A stretch of DNA of 64,000 nt from Prorocentrum cordatum. Lineage: Eukaryota; Sar; Dinophyceae; Prorocentrales; Prorocentraceae. The DNA lies in contig CAUYUJ010014597.1 in the NCBI GenBank assembly GCA_963575745.1, positions 262,957 to 326,956 of the forward strand, read 5' to 3'. Shown piece after piece: positions 11,041 through 21,492 of this stretch. The position numbers and the translations under genes are program-made. The notes beneath the pieces are model-generated. The model searched no databases, was not told the DNA's origin, and worked only from the letters and a program-made list of their open reading frames with translations. Position 1 is the first letter of the stretch. The number at the start of each line of letters is the position of its first letter.

Positions 11041-12740
11041 TTTCACTTCAAAATTTATCGCCACCGGCCCTTCCAGATCATTGGCAGGGGGCCATCCGGA
11101 TGGACATGTACAGTTTAGCTTGGGCTTGGCTGGACGCGCAACCCATCTCTGTGAGGGCGCAATACCCACCAGCAGCAGGAGACCACTTACATGATAGTTA
11201 TCCTGCGGTTTTTCAGCTTGCCGATCTTCAGCCGCCGTGCAGGGGGCCAGGCAATGATGAGAGGTCGCCCGTTCCCGCCGCAGGCGGTGTTATAGACGGT
11301 GGCACGTATTTCTCTGCGCCGCTTGGTCGCACCAGCACTGTTCATAGCATGGGTCCCACTACCAGGTCCATGCGCATGATCACGGCCAACGTTCCCACTT
11401 TGGATCCTAAGGCCGCTCGTCAGAAACGAGTTTCAGGACTTTACCTCCCTGGGCGCATGGGGTATCTGGCATCGGTTTTCAAGCGGTCCCAGGTTTTCTT
11501 GGCGGGCACATGTGAAACGCGCTATCCCAGGAACGGGTGCACCAACGCGGGGGAATATCACGTCTTGCACGCCGGAGCTGACCAGCATCGCCGTTTGGGC
11601 TGTTCTCCCTGGGTGAACCTTAAGCTGGCGCATGCTGACGGCTGCCGCTTATCTGCCAAGCTATGCCGAGTACTGCACGCCAGCCCGAGGTTATTAGTTG
11701 TTGCTATTCGAACTGACGCTCTCCGCTGCAATGTTGTCGTGGGCCATGGGCCCCGCAGCGTGGCCCAGGCGTCGAAGCTGCAGCACTGGCGGTCGGAGAC
11801 GGGACAGCTCTTGGGCAAGCTCCTGGATCCAAGCATTCCCGAGGTTCACTTTTGGAACTCCAATGGCACCATGGGCTCAGTCGTTTCGTCTAGCGTCGGC
11901 AGCGTCCACGAGGCCCCCGAGAACAAGCCAGGATCGCTCTTTCACGAGATGCTACTGGAAAGGTCGCTCTGGGCCCCCTCCACCTTCCTCCCCCCCTCAG
12001 GTCCCCGTGGCTCCACTTGGTATTCACCGCAGCACCAGGAGGGGAAGAAAGGCCGGCGCATCGATGATGTGGTCTGTTCACACTCGGTTGCCGTTCAGGA
12101 CGCCCGGGTGGCACATGATATTGAGCTGGCCATCACCACCGCCGATCATAAGGCTGTTTCGATCATGGCAAAGATACCTATGCAGCAGCAGGGTCCAGTG
12201 CAGTATGCTCATCCTCGCATCAAGTGCGACGAATCCTTTTTTTGCGACCCGCAGGCGCGGCAACGCTTTCAAGACTTGCTTTTGAACGCACCTCGGCCGG
12301 AATTTCAAGTTCACCCAGCTGATCACTGCCAGCAGCTCACTACCTTCTTGCAGGATGCTATCGCCGCCGCCTTTCCCCCCAAGAAGACCGATAAAGGACG
12401 TAAGCCAAGGCAGGCATGGGTTTCTATCCAGGCTCTTGGGCACGTGGACGCCAGAGCGGGGATCATCAGGCACTATCGTGACACCTACAAGTTCTGGAAG
12501 AGAGCCGCCCTGGCTACTGTATGTCGAGCCTGGGCGACGCCGCTTGGGGGTCCTTGGTTTTCTCATAGCCAGCTGTCCTGGCGCTTCGCGCAACGCCCGC
12601 TGGATTCTGGAGCTCAGGGTTGGCGTCAGACCATTGGAGAGGCTATCAGAGGTGCTGCTCAGGGTCTTTCTTGGATTCAACTGCTCCTGGACGATTTGGA
12701 GGTTTTCCCTGAGGCTCAAGGTTTCCAGACCACGGCCTGA
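11041..12740 (+). pseudogene. LINE 1 AP-like endonuclease (EEP) domain and linker
   Basis: Open to the stop at 12738-12740. Endonuclease/exonuclease/phosphatase fold that nicks the target for target-primed reverse transcription. Visible motifs: ITANVPTLD (about 11380, the N motif), VFLAGTCETRYP (about 11495, catalytic Glu), RIDDVVCSHS (about 12058) and TTADHKAVSI (about 12138, the Asp-His pair). The Asp-x-Asn motif expected between them reads W-N-S-N-G (about 11850), so one catalytic Asp seems replaced by Asn; the region is otherwise clear. The next 190 residues are a linker towards the RT with no domain I recognise. Confidence 0.75.
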
Positions 12741-14748
12741 TCGACTCCAGAGTTTCGAGCTCACGGGGCTTATCGACACCATCGCACAGGGTAACTGTGT
12801 GATCATCATCAATGCGCTTGCCGCTGGTGCCAAGGTCGCCCAGGCCATGCGTCGCACCAGCCTCTTTTTGTCGACCAAGGTGGTTAACCTGCAGCTCAGG
12901 GCCGACTCGCGCAAGCACGCGCAAGAGATCGCCAAGGATGAATCCAGCGCATGGCCGAGGCGGGATCACCCCCAGGCTTTGCGCAGGCTCAGGTCCATCG
13001 GGGCATGCTCTAAGAAGAAGGTGCGGCATCGAGTTTTGCCCATGCTCAACTGTTTCGATGAAAACCCTCTCGACTCGGAACGAGCTGTCGCAGATATGTA
13101 GACTCAACACTTCGCCCTTGTCGAAGCTGGTCCCGTCATCCCTTTTTTCGGACCTGGCCTGGTACAGCTCAGGGATCCAGGAGTTGCCCCAAGAGCTTCT
13201 CGATCGCATTGAGTTCGCCCCGGAAAACCTTTACACCATGGCGCAGGTGTTGCATGCTTTGCGCTCGGCTAAACCGTCGGCTGCTGGACCCGACGGCATC
13301 ACAGGTAACGTGGTCCGCAAGCTTGCTGGCGACCTTGCTCCGCTGCTGCTGCCATTGTTCCGAAAGGCCCAGGTCCGCATCTCCGAGCCTATCCAATGGA
13401 AAGGGGGCTTTTATGGGCCCCTGCGCAAAAAAGGCAGTCCAGCTTCGCGTCTCAACTACCGCTCCATCCTAGGATCTTCTCAGCTCGGGAAACGTTTTCG
13501 GAGTCTGCTGCGACGAGATGTGGCACCCTTTTTGCAGCCGCTGGCGGGCCCCCGTCAGTATGGAGGAGTGGCGCATGGAGGTACGGACTTTGCTGCGCTG
13601 GAGGTGCGCACCACGCAGCAGGATCGGCCTCCTGTCTGGTCAGTCCGCGCGGTTTATCCCTACTGACGCCGCGCAGGCATTCTATAGAGCAGTCAGCGAG
13701 CCAGTCTTCGAGACAGGTGCGTCCGACGAGGACCTGGCCCACGTCCTCAAACTTGCCGGGCTTCCGCCGGAGGCCATGGATGAACTCGAGGAGTGCATCA
13801 AGACCCATGGGCCTATCATGCGGGCTCCGCAGTTTCCCAGGGGGCTTCATGCGCAGGTGGCTGACTGCAATCAGTCCAACTGGTTTGTGGTTCCTGGGAG
13901 CTCCACCACGGCTTTTCCCCAGGAGGGAACTGGGCCAGGCCTACAACTGGGGAACCTTGTGCACAATTTCGTCATGGCCCTAGTGGCCAAAGAGGCCCAG
14001 GACGCTCTGGTTGATCTTGGGATTGAGTTGCGCACTCCTGTCTCGGAGGCCCGCTCAGTTAGCGCGTGCCTGGACCAGGGCGCCCAGCATGTGCATACCG
14101 AGCATTCAATGGACCTGGCTTTTTTTCGACGATGCGATGTTCATGCTCCTGGGTAGCCCGACTGACCTACAACGGCTTGCGCCGTTTGCCGCCAGCATCA
14201 TCTTCGACGCGTTCGGGTCCAGGGGCATTCAGCTACATACCGCCAGGGGGAAATCTGCTGCACTGTTCCAGCTGCGTGGGAAAAGCTCGGACATCGCGAA
14301 ACGCCGTCTCTGGATGCATTGTGGTACCATCCGGTTCGTCACTAAGCTCCACGGCCAACTCGAGCTACATGCTGTCCGACAATATACCCATCTCGGAACC
14401 GTTCTCGACGAAGGTTGCTCGTTAGGACCCGAACTAGCTCATCGCCGTCAAGCCAAAGTTTCTGAATGGAAAGAACTTCGTATCGTCGTTAGAGATCTCC
14501 ACCTCGAGAATCGTATCAGCATGATCTTGATTGATTCTCTTATGCTATCCAGCCGGCTGTATCAGGCATGCACATGGCCGACTTTAACGCTGGCGCAGTC
14601 GGCTAAGCTGGCCGACGACATCGTTCGCATGTACAGAGCGGTCGTCCATTGCCCGGGAGTCGACAAGACCGCACTGTCATCAGAGCAGATCCTTGCCAAA
14701 GCTGCCAAGCCCGGTTTGGCCTCCATGTTGCGGGTGCACAGGCTGTGA
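12730..14748 (+). pseudogene. LINE 1 reverse transcriptase domain, three frame changes
   Basis: Copies element RNA at the nicked target. The pieces are: 12730-13101 (N-terminal); 13080-13666 with ALRSAKPSAAGPDGITGNVV (RT motif 1) and FYGPLRKKGSPASRLNYRSI (motif 2); 13640-14120 with FIPTDAAQAFYRAV (motif A, Asp intact) and GTGPGLQLGNLVHNFVM (motif B); and 14120-14748 with LFFDDAMFML (motif C, Asp-Asp intact, F-F in place of Y-A), then the thumb with YTHLGTVLDEG. The break between motifs B and C coincides with the T7 run at 14120-14126: six Ts would restore the frame there. The catalytic triad is complete in sequence but the ORF is not. Confidence 0.85.
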
Positions 14749-14754
14749 CTTTTT

Positions 14755-15700
14755 GGGCGGCTCCTGCATCATGGGCCAGCACATCTTTTAGCTCTAGTGG
14801 GATACTGCGCTACTCTGGGCACTAACGCGTGGTTGCACCAGGTCACCCCAGATCTAGAATGGGTCCGTCAGCACCACTGTCGCCTGAAGGAGCTCCCCAA
14901 GGCCACCGAGGATCTCGCTGCTTGGGAATCGTTTATCTTGGGTTCAGAGGCTCGCTGGAGGGTCTCCCTCAAGGTTGCCCTGCAGGCCCACATGTCACAT
15001 CATACTAGAATCACTCTTGCCGCTGTCGCGGAGGCCGATGCGTTTCAGGTACTATACGATGCGGGAGTTCCGAGGGCCATTACAGATCCCAGCCATCCTC
15101 TGAGGGTCCAGGACCAGGCCACCATGCCGTCGTATGCGCGTCTGTGGTGCCCAGAGAAGTTCGACACCATCAAGGGTTTCAAGCAGCACACGGCCCGTGA
15201 GCACTGGACGTTCATACACAGAGTGCGCACACATCTTGGACACACCAAACAATGTCAGCACTGCCAGACTACGTTCGCAGCTCGGAAGCCGTTGATCGAG
15301 CATCTTGCTTTCTCGTCACCGAAGTGTGCGCTGGCCATGCTCAGCGCGCCCTCTGGTTGCACCTACGAGCAGATAGAGCGGCTCAGTGAAGAAGCTGCCA
15401 GCGCTGCCGCACAGAAAAGAGCAGCCGGACTTGGTCGATGGCGCCCCGAGGTCCCAGCTCTCAAGGTGCGCGGACGTGCCCGTGCCCGTGCTGTCCAGGA
15501 TCCGTTCGCTCGTGATGTGATCGCCCACCTGACCGACCCTGAGGCCTGGGAAGTTTTGCTGCGTTCTGATTGGGTGTTTTCCGAGGAGGCGGCCACTCAA
15601 TATTTGGCTTTGTCGGGGGTGGCGGCCCCTGTGGTCCAAAGCGACGGTCTCGACGACCGCTACTGGCCCTTCCGGCCCCAGGATTATGCTCAAACTGCGG
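14755..15700 (+). CDS. LINE 1 post-RT region with Cys/His finger
   Basis: Part of a 423-aa open frame (14797-16068). After the RT connection segment comes WCPEKFDTIKGFKQHTAREH (about 15148-15210), a degenerate C2H2-like finger, then QCQHCQTTF...LIEHLAFSSPKC (about 15250-15330), a C-x2-C-x11-H-x7-C finger. Such fingers after the RT are common in LINE ORF2 proteins and probably bind the RNA 3' end or target DNA. A basic, Arg/Ala-rich linker (VRGRARARAVQDP) leads into the methyltransferase-like domain. Confidence 0.6.
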
Positions 15701-15714
15701 CCGACCCCCTCCCC

Positions 15715-16550
15715 ATCAGAATTTGTAGAGCCCAATTTGTTGTGCTTAACCTGTTTTGTGGGAAGCGCAGAAGCGGTGATGTGCAGTGGCATCTCTCCTC
15801 GTCGCACCCCTTTCCGGAGTGCGAAATCTTCTGCCTCTCGATCGATATTGCGATCGATACTGAGCGAGGCGATTTAACCCAGCACGACTCTATCAAGTTT
15901 TGGATAGGTCACATTCGTGACCGACGGGTGCTCAACACAGGGGGGGGCACCTGTGAGACTTGGGGCGTGGCTCGCTGGCAAGAAGGGGCCCCCCCCCCCT
16001 TCTCACCCTGGATGATTTCTGGGGTGTCCCAGGCTGCGCGCCCAGGCAACAGGATCAGCTCCGCATAGGCGGTCAGCTCCTACAGGCCCTGGTGCTTATG
16101 TTGTGCGAGCACATGCGCGCGGGGACTGGGGGGTGGATGGAACACCCCATTCCCGCCACCTGGGTGCCGGATGCCCCCTCGTCTTGGAGGTGGCCCCCGC
16201 TCGTCGCTCTCGTTTCCTCCCCCGTCTCCAGCATGACTGACTTTGATCAGTGCGAGCACCATCCGGTCACGACTGATATGTCTCAGATCGGTCGGGCCCC
16301 CACCCGAATGGTTGGAGTGCGAATGACCCTGCTCCCTGAGGCTCTGTTGAACACGCCTGGAGAAGGGCGATGCTCCCACGGTAAGGAGGCCCATCTCACC
16401 CTGCTCGGTCGGAAGTGCGACGGCTCGTGGCGAACTCAGTCTAAGATCGTATCCCAGTCACTTGTGCCAAGCCATAGCGAGGTCCATTTTGGACAGTGCA
16501 CAGCAGATTGTGGCCCCTGCCGAAGAGGCAGATTTTGTTTTTGAATTCGA
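15715..16550 (+). pseudogene. LINE 1 C-terminal C5-cytosine-methyltransferase-like domain, frameshifted
   Basis: A SAM-dependent methyltransferase-like segment fused behind the RT. Visible in order: VLNLFCGKRRSGD (15739-15780, like the F-x-G motif I that binds SAM); CLSIDIAIDTERGDL (15829-15875, acidic residue after strand 2); GGGTCETWGVARW (15941-15979, like the Pro-Cys motif IV with the Cys kept but Pro replaced); then, after a frame change at the C11 run 15989-15999, WMEHP (16136-16151, in the place of the ENV motif VI); DFDQCEHHPVT and GRAPTRMVG (16240-16320); and GRCSHGKEAH (16364-16395). The order matches C5-MTase-like domains known from dinoflagellate and phage proteins. The missing Pro and the breaks make present activity unlikely. 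Confidence 0.6.
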
Positions 16551-17034
16551 GGGGTCAGGCATTACAGATAGTCTCATGCGATTATATGTGCCCTGGACCC
16601 CTGATTGTGATCACGATTTCGCCCTGGCCCCCGACTTTGCTGGGGGCCCCAAGCGTTCCCGTCGCACTGTCGATCCCGAACTGTACAGGTTTTATCTCGA
16701 GTCCGAGGGGGATGGAGTTTGCCTGACTCCCCCTCACGAGGATCATGGTCCCAAGGACCCGGAGAGTCTTTTCGGTTCTCCTCCGAGCCAGTCGGTTTCG
16801 ACGGCGCAGTGGGCCTTGGAGGTCTCCCCTCTCGTCCCTTCCCCTCCCCCTCCCCCCCCTCCCCTCCATCTCACTGGGGAGCAACGGGCTTTGATCGCCC
16901 ACTATCGCGCTCAGGCCAGGGCGCGCCGCTCAGTTCGCGCCCAGGCCCTCGCCCGTGCCGCCCACGAGGCCCGCGCCCCGTGGACAGCCCAGGGGGGGCA
17001 GCTCCTCATCAGAGGCCTGTTCGAGAAGGTCTAG
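16462..17034 (+). CDS. LINE 1 C-terminal tail
   Basis: Open frame from about 16462 to TAG at 17032-17034. It continues the methyltransferase-like domain after another frame change near 16460 (AIARSILDSAQQIV), then has YVPWTPDCDHDFALAPDF, a Pro run (VPSPPPPPPPLHL) and a basic helix (RAQARARRSVRAQALARAAH). No domain recognised; likely the end of the LINE polyprotein. The 3' UTR 17035-17223 contains TTTTTATTATATG and CACACAC but no clear poly(A). Confidence 0.55.
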   Translation: MCQAIARSILDSAQQIVAPAEEADFVFEFEGSGITDSLMRLYVPWTPDCDHDFALAPDFAGGPKRSRRTVDPELYRFYLESEGDGVCLTPPHEDHGPKDPESLFGSPPSQSVSTAQWALEVSPLVPSPPPPPPPLHLTGEQRALIAHYRAQARARRSVRAQALARAAHEARAPWTAQGGQLLIRGLFEKV

Positions 17035-17223
17035 GGTCAGGGAGCGCCCTTCTTCTCTTTTTATTATATGTTGTCCCTCGGCGTCAGGTCATGTCGCTTT
17101 CTTATTTGAAAGTTTTCCTGAATAAGAGTTGCAGCAGTTACAGAACAGTCGGAGCACACACATTGTCATGCCCCTCGTCGCACACACACACACACCTCTC
17201 CCCTCCCGCCCTATTCCCTTTGC

Positions 17224-18210
17224 CTCCTCCTCCTCCTCCTCCTCCTCCTCCTCCTCCTCCTCCGCCTCCGCCTCCGACTCAATCCTCCCTCCTCCTCCAT
17301 CCTCCTCCTCCACCTCCCCCCCTCTTCCTCCCCTCCTCACTGCACCTCCTCTCCCCCCCCCCTCCTCCTCCCCTCCTCCTCATCCTCCTCTCCTCCTCCT
17401 CCTCCTCCTCCTCCACCCGTCCTCCTCCTCCCGTCCTCTCCTCCGCCCCCCTTGACTCTCCTCCGATCTGCTCCTGCTCTGCTCCTCCCCACCTCCCTCA
17501 ATCTCATCACCCTTCTCCTCCTCCCGTTCCTTCTCCTCCTCCTTCCTCCTCCTCCTCCTCCTCTCCTCCTCCTCTTCTCCTCTCCTCCTGGTCACCCTCC
17601 TCCTCCTCCTCCTGCTTCCTGCTCCTGCTCCTCCTCCTCCCCTCCTACTCCTCCTCTTTCCTCCTCCTCTCCTCCTTCTCCTCCTCCTCATCCCGTTCCT
17701 TCGCCTCCTCCTCTCCACCTCTCCCTCTTCCCCCCCCTCCTCCTCATCCTCCTCCACCTCCTCCTCCTCCTCCCGCTCCTCCTCCTCCTCCTCCTCCCTC
17801 CTCCTCCTTGTCGTTCTGCTCCTCCCTCCTCTCCCTACTTATTATCCTTCTCCTCGTTCTCCTCCGCCTCCCCCCTCCTCCTCCCCCCCCCTCTCCCTCC
17901 TCTTCCTAGTCTCGTCCTTCTCCTCCTCCTCCTCCTCCTCCTCCTCGACCGCTTCATCCGCTCTGTCTCTCTCTCTTTCTGTCTCCTGCCCCTCCCGCCT
18001 CCTCTCCTCCTCCTCCTCCTCCTCCTCCTCCTCTTCCTCCTCATCCGCCTCCTCCTCCTCCTCCTCCTCCTCCTCCTCCTCCTCCTCCTCCTCCTCCTCC
18101 TCCGCCTCGGCCTCCTCCTCCTCCTCCTCCGTTTCCTCCTCCGTTTCCTCCTCCGTTTCCTCCTCCGTTTCCTCCTCCTCCTCCTCCTCCTCCTCCTCCT
18201 CCTCCTCCAC
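17224..18210 (+). repeat. 1-kb (TCC)n polypyrimidine tract
   Basis: Almost uninterrupted pyrimidines on the + strand, mostly CTCCTC with CCGCCT, TTCCTC and, near 18128-18178, four CCTCCGTTT units. It follows the LINE 1 3' UTR directly. Frames give poly-Leu/Pro/Ser or poly-Glu/Arg and are not genes. Confidence 0.95.
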
Positions 18211-18678
18211 ACCGAGGGGGGCCCGCACGGAGCGCAGGGCGGTCGGCGCGGCGCGCCTCTCCCAGCCAGCGCTCGCAGAGCAGCCTCTGCGGGGGGGAGG
18301 GAGAGACGCGCGCGCATGCCAGAGGACATCGCGCCGCGATGCGGCAGCGCGCCGAGGGAAGAAGTGCGAGGCGGCAGGCCTTTTCGGTAGGCGGCGGGGC
18401 TTCTCAGAAAACCAATGGCTTTCACATAAGCCCTCTGTGCCTTCTGGAGATGGATTAGGAATCGGGGGCGCGCCGACATGCATTACGGCAAATTTGCGTC
18501 GTGTCGACCCCGGCGTTGGCTCCTGACACCGCGGGGATCGTTCAAACTTGAGCGATTGGCCGTTCCGTGAACGCCGGATCGTTCAACGACGGGCCGATCC
18601 TGGGCCACGGGCGGCGTTCAACCTTAAACGCACGCGCTGGGGTCGCCGCCGGTCGGCACGACGCGAACCTGCCGTAGC
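18211..18678. other. GC-rich stretch without a gene
   Basis: Nothing coding seen. The part 18560-18660 (CGTTCAACGA...GGGCGGCGTTCAACCTTAAACGC...GGGGTCGCCGCCG) is a diverged copy of 19190-19320 (CGTTCAGCCTTGAACGG...CTGGCGGCGTGAAACCTTGAACGC...GGGGTCGCCGCCG). Confidence 0.5.
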
Positions 18679-18834
18679 GATCCATGGATTTCACAGTCGC
18701 CAAATCCATGGATCAGGGGAGGTGTCCTCCCCAAAATGCGCCCAGTGCCGCCTCGTTCAGCTGCGGAAATCCGTGATTTCCCATGACACGTCGCTAATCC
18801 ACGCCCCCCTTGATCCATATTTGTGATCGCCTGA
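18679..18834 (+). repeat. Dispersed 155-bp element, copy 1
   Basis: From GATCCATGGATTTCACAGTC to GATCGCCTGA. Aligns over its length with 25483-25650 (shared GTCGCCAAATCCATGGATC, GGGGAGGTG.CCTCCCCAAAA, GTGCCGCCTCGTTC, TCCACGCCCCCTTGATCCAT). It holds a strong internal inverted repeat (ATCCATGGATTT / AAATCCATGGAT). Confidence 0.75.
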
Positions 18835-20073
18835 TGGGAAGCTTCCTCAGAAGGGCAGTAGCCTTCTGAGCCTACTGAGAAGGCCCGCCCCCCCTTTGCC
18901 TTTCCCCCCGAAGCGCCGCCAATTCCCCCCCAGACGGCGCCGTGATGGTGGAGAAGTGCAGAGGGTTCTCGGGGGGAACGAGATGGGGGGGATAGCAAAG
19001 GAAAGGGTAGATAATCAGCTCACGTAGCTGATTTTCCCAAGGAGTTTTTCGGCGCCGGGAGGCGCCCATGTATCGAGGAATCGGCCCCTCAGCGGGATCG
19101 AAACCAGCTGCATGCAGCAGATTTCTAAACCCCCCCTTTCCCTATCCCCCCCTTTTGTTCGGCCCGAGGTTAGTTTCGTGGCGCCTTTTCGTCGTTCAGC
19201 CTTGAACGGTCGCGGTCCTCTGATAGCACAGGCCACTCGATGTCGGCCGATTCGGGACCACTGGCGGCGTGAAACCTTGAACGCGAGCGCCGGGGTCGCC
19301 GCCGCGACGACACGACACGAATCTGTCGTACAGTGGAGGCCAGTCCACAAGAAACCTTCCACAAGAAACCCAACCCTTAGACCCCAGGACGTGTATTGGT
19401 TTTGTGTGTAGGAGCGTCGCGCCTTCCCCCGTAAAACCATCGAAACCCAAGAAACCCAGGGCACCCTGGAGGCAAGCAGGGCGTTTCTTGGCATGGGCCC
19501 CCAGTGTACTTTATCAAGTCTGACCTTGCTACCTGAGGTTTTGGGACTTGCATCCTGGGCCTTCTGGCCGAACGCAACATTACGATTGTTCCAGCTCGGG
19601 TCTTGCATTCTTGCCTTGCACCCTTTCCCTCTTGACTGCACTTCCCGAGGGGCAGACCTTCTCGGCGCGTTTGGGGACGGGCTTGAGACGGGGCATCGCC
19701 CCACGGAGGATGGCCAGGGCTCGTAGAGCCCCGGATTGGCGCCGACATGGCACGCTGTCGAGCCGAGAGCCCGGCGCGCTGACTCCGAGGGGCAACTTCC
19801 AAGTCCGTCTTGACCGACCGACAAACACCATCCCAAGGTGTCCTGTCCGTACAAGGTGCTGTTCAGCCGACATAGCTCGTGGAGAGAGATCCCCAGAATG
19901 TTCGTGCAATCCTGGACCCATAATTGCTGCCACGAGCTCTCGCTCACGTCCCAACCTCTTCACGCCCAGTTGTCCCCTCGCTTCCTTCCTCCCACGCACG
20001 CCCTTCTCTTTCAACGGCGACTTGGGTCCCAGACGCGGCCGAGACGAATGGGGGACGCATCGGGTCCGAAACG
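18835..20073. other. Stretch without a supported gene
   Basis: 18840-18960 has AGAAGG/CCTTCT phrases like the inverted-repeat family at 50965-51140. 18985-19005 has GGGGGGATAGCAAAGG, a motif repeated at 22500-22590. A 310-codon open frame on the minus strand (19947-19015) has ordinary composition but no motif I recognise, and I do not call it. Confidence 0.4.
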
Positions 20074-20307
20074 TTGAGCAGGGACCGACCGTCCCGGCAT
20101 TCCGATAGTCCTACCACGAAATGTTCTTAGAACCCCAAAAATGTTCTAAGAGCAAAAACAATGTTCTTAGAACCTAAACCCGATGTGATAAAACAAGACA
20201 GTCCCAGCCATACATGTTCTGAGAACATTTCGTGGGAACGTCGAAAGATTCTCAGAACATTGTTTGGTAGGGCTATAGGCGAGCCAGGACGCTTCGCCAC
20301 AGCTTGA
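20074..20307 (+). mobile_element. MITE family T (TTGA-flanked), copy 1
   Basis: Bounded by TTGA at both ends. The left end GCAGGGACCGACCGTCCCGG followed by CCTACCACGAAATGTTCT is the imperfect reverse complement of the right end (AGAACATTGTTTGGTAGG...CTATAGGCGAGCCAGGACGC...GCCACAGC); about 60 bp of TIR. The interior has several TGTTCT.AGAAC half-palindromes. Other copies lie at 23964-24193 and 55931-56163. No coding capacity. Confidence 0.85.
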
Positions 20308-20454
20308 AAACGGGCACAACAGGAGAACGGTGGGGCGCGGGGGGAGGGAAGGCGCGAGCGGCGGAGCGCGCGCAGGCCGTGAAGAAGCGGTACGCGTGTG
20401 TGCCAAGAGCACAACAGGCTTGCACGGGCAGCGGGACCGGGAACGGCAGGACAA

Positions 20455-20662
20455 GACAATGCCCCTCCGCACGCACGCACACACACACACACACGCACAC
20501 GCGCACACTCGCACGCACGCGCACACACAGGCACACACAAACACACGCACAAACACACTCACACACAAACACGCACACACGCACACACCCACACACGCAC
20601 ACACACACACACACACGCTCACACACACACACACGCACACACACATACACACACACACGCAC

Positions 20663-20698
<36 letters not shown>

Positions 20699-20705
20699 GA
20701 ACGCA
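20455..20705 (+). repeat. (CA)n with CG interruptions
   Basis: ACACACAC with ACGC interruptions over 250 bp; alternating purine-pyrimidine. Repeat-derived frames encode only His/Thr or Cys/Val. Confidence 0.95.
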
Positions 20706-21051
20706 CACTTTTGTCGGCGGCCCTGTGCCCAGCACCAGGGGAGCTCCAGTCGGTGTGGGCCCAGAGCAAGCGAGGAGCAACACCCCCCCCCTCAACACAC
20801 ACAAGCATACACATACTCTATTTGGGCGACGCGGCCACGAGCGCAGCAACGTGGCGGAGTCAGGCTAGCGGCCGAAATCGGAAGTGGGCGAGCGGACGGG
20901 CACACACACACGACACATAACAGTCCAGCAAGGATGAGGACGGCAAGGATGACAACTGTCCAACCTCTCCCGTTGGGACAGCGGTGCCTGTTTCTCTTCC
21001 GACGGAAGGAACGACGATTTCTCCCAAACTCGCGATGAGCACAAGCCTGTC

Positions 21052-21172
21052 ATCGCTCCGACGTCCATTCTCCGCGCAATGGTCGGCTTCGTGCGCTTTG
21101 TCGATCAAATGCTCGAAGACGCTCCTCGGCGGTCCTCGCCGAGAAAACATGCACACGTCCGAACGCTGCCGA
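21052..21172 (+). mobile_element. MITE family C, copy 1
   Basis: Left end CATCGCTCCGACGTCCATT, right end AACATGCACACGTCCGAACG, which are imperfect inverse complements. About 120 bp, related to 36762-36893 and 38118-38248. No coding capacity. Confidence 0.65.
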
Positions 21173-21326
21173 GCAGATTGCTATCCTCTGCGTCGCCCTC
21201 TGGCCGCTTCCCCGGCAGGTGCCCGCTGGAGAGCAGAGAGAGAAGAAGCGCCCATCTGGCCGAAGCACAGGAAGGATGAGAAGAAGGGATGTCAACCAAG
21301 AGGTCCACCTCCGATCCTAGCCCTTG

Positions 21327-21492
21327 GCGGCGCGCACAAAAGGGGCAGGGGGAGGGGGGCAGGCTTCTCGGAAGAACCCCTCGTTAGAAGGCGCGGGCCT
21401 CACATCTACTGACGAGGTCCGCGCGTTCTACGAAGCAACCTCCTTCTAAGAAACATTCCCCCTCCCCCTACCCGCGTCTGCGCGTGGCCGGA
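21327..21492 (+). mobile_element. MITE family G, copy 1
   Basis: Left end GGCGCGCACAAAAGGGGCAG then GGGGGCAGGCTTCT; right end CCCCCTCCCCCTACCCGCG then TCTGCGCGTGGCC, the inverse complement. A second, better-preserved copy is at 38708-38876. Confidence 0.65.

Larger units (their letters stand above)
8281..17223 (+). mobile_element. LINE 1: near-complete non-LTR retrotransposon with methyltransferase-like domain
   Basis: A sense-strand LINE whose parts appear in the order RanBP2-type zinc finger and coiled coil, Ala-rich linker, RNase H, AP-like (EEP) endonuclease, reverse transcriptase, Cys/His fingers, C5-methyltransferase-like domain and a Pro-rich tail. No LTR, protease or integrase is present, which excludes LTR retrotransposons and retroviruses. 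The last stop is at 17032-17034 and about 190 bp of 3' UTR follow before a 1-kb (TCC)n tract. About eight frame changes break it; at least two (T7 at 14120-14126, C11 at 15989-15999) are in homopolymers and may be sequencing errors. The reverse-transcriptase Asp residues are intact, so the copy is relatively young or the breaks are partly artefacts. Confidence 0.85.

Noticed and set aside
8281-17223. Retrovirus or LTR retrotransposon (because RNase H and RT are both present)
   Set aside because: No LTRs, protease or integrase; an EEP endonuclease and LINE-type RT and C-terminal fingers are present instead.
17129-18483. Poly-Glu and poly-Arg frames at the LINE 1 3' side
   Set aside because: Products of the (TCC)n tract on the minus strand.
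19015-19947. 310-codon open frame on the minus strand
   Set aside because: Ordinary composition but no domain, no neighbour and no codon signal I can defend; overlaps diverged repeats.
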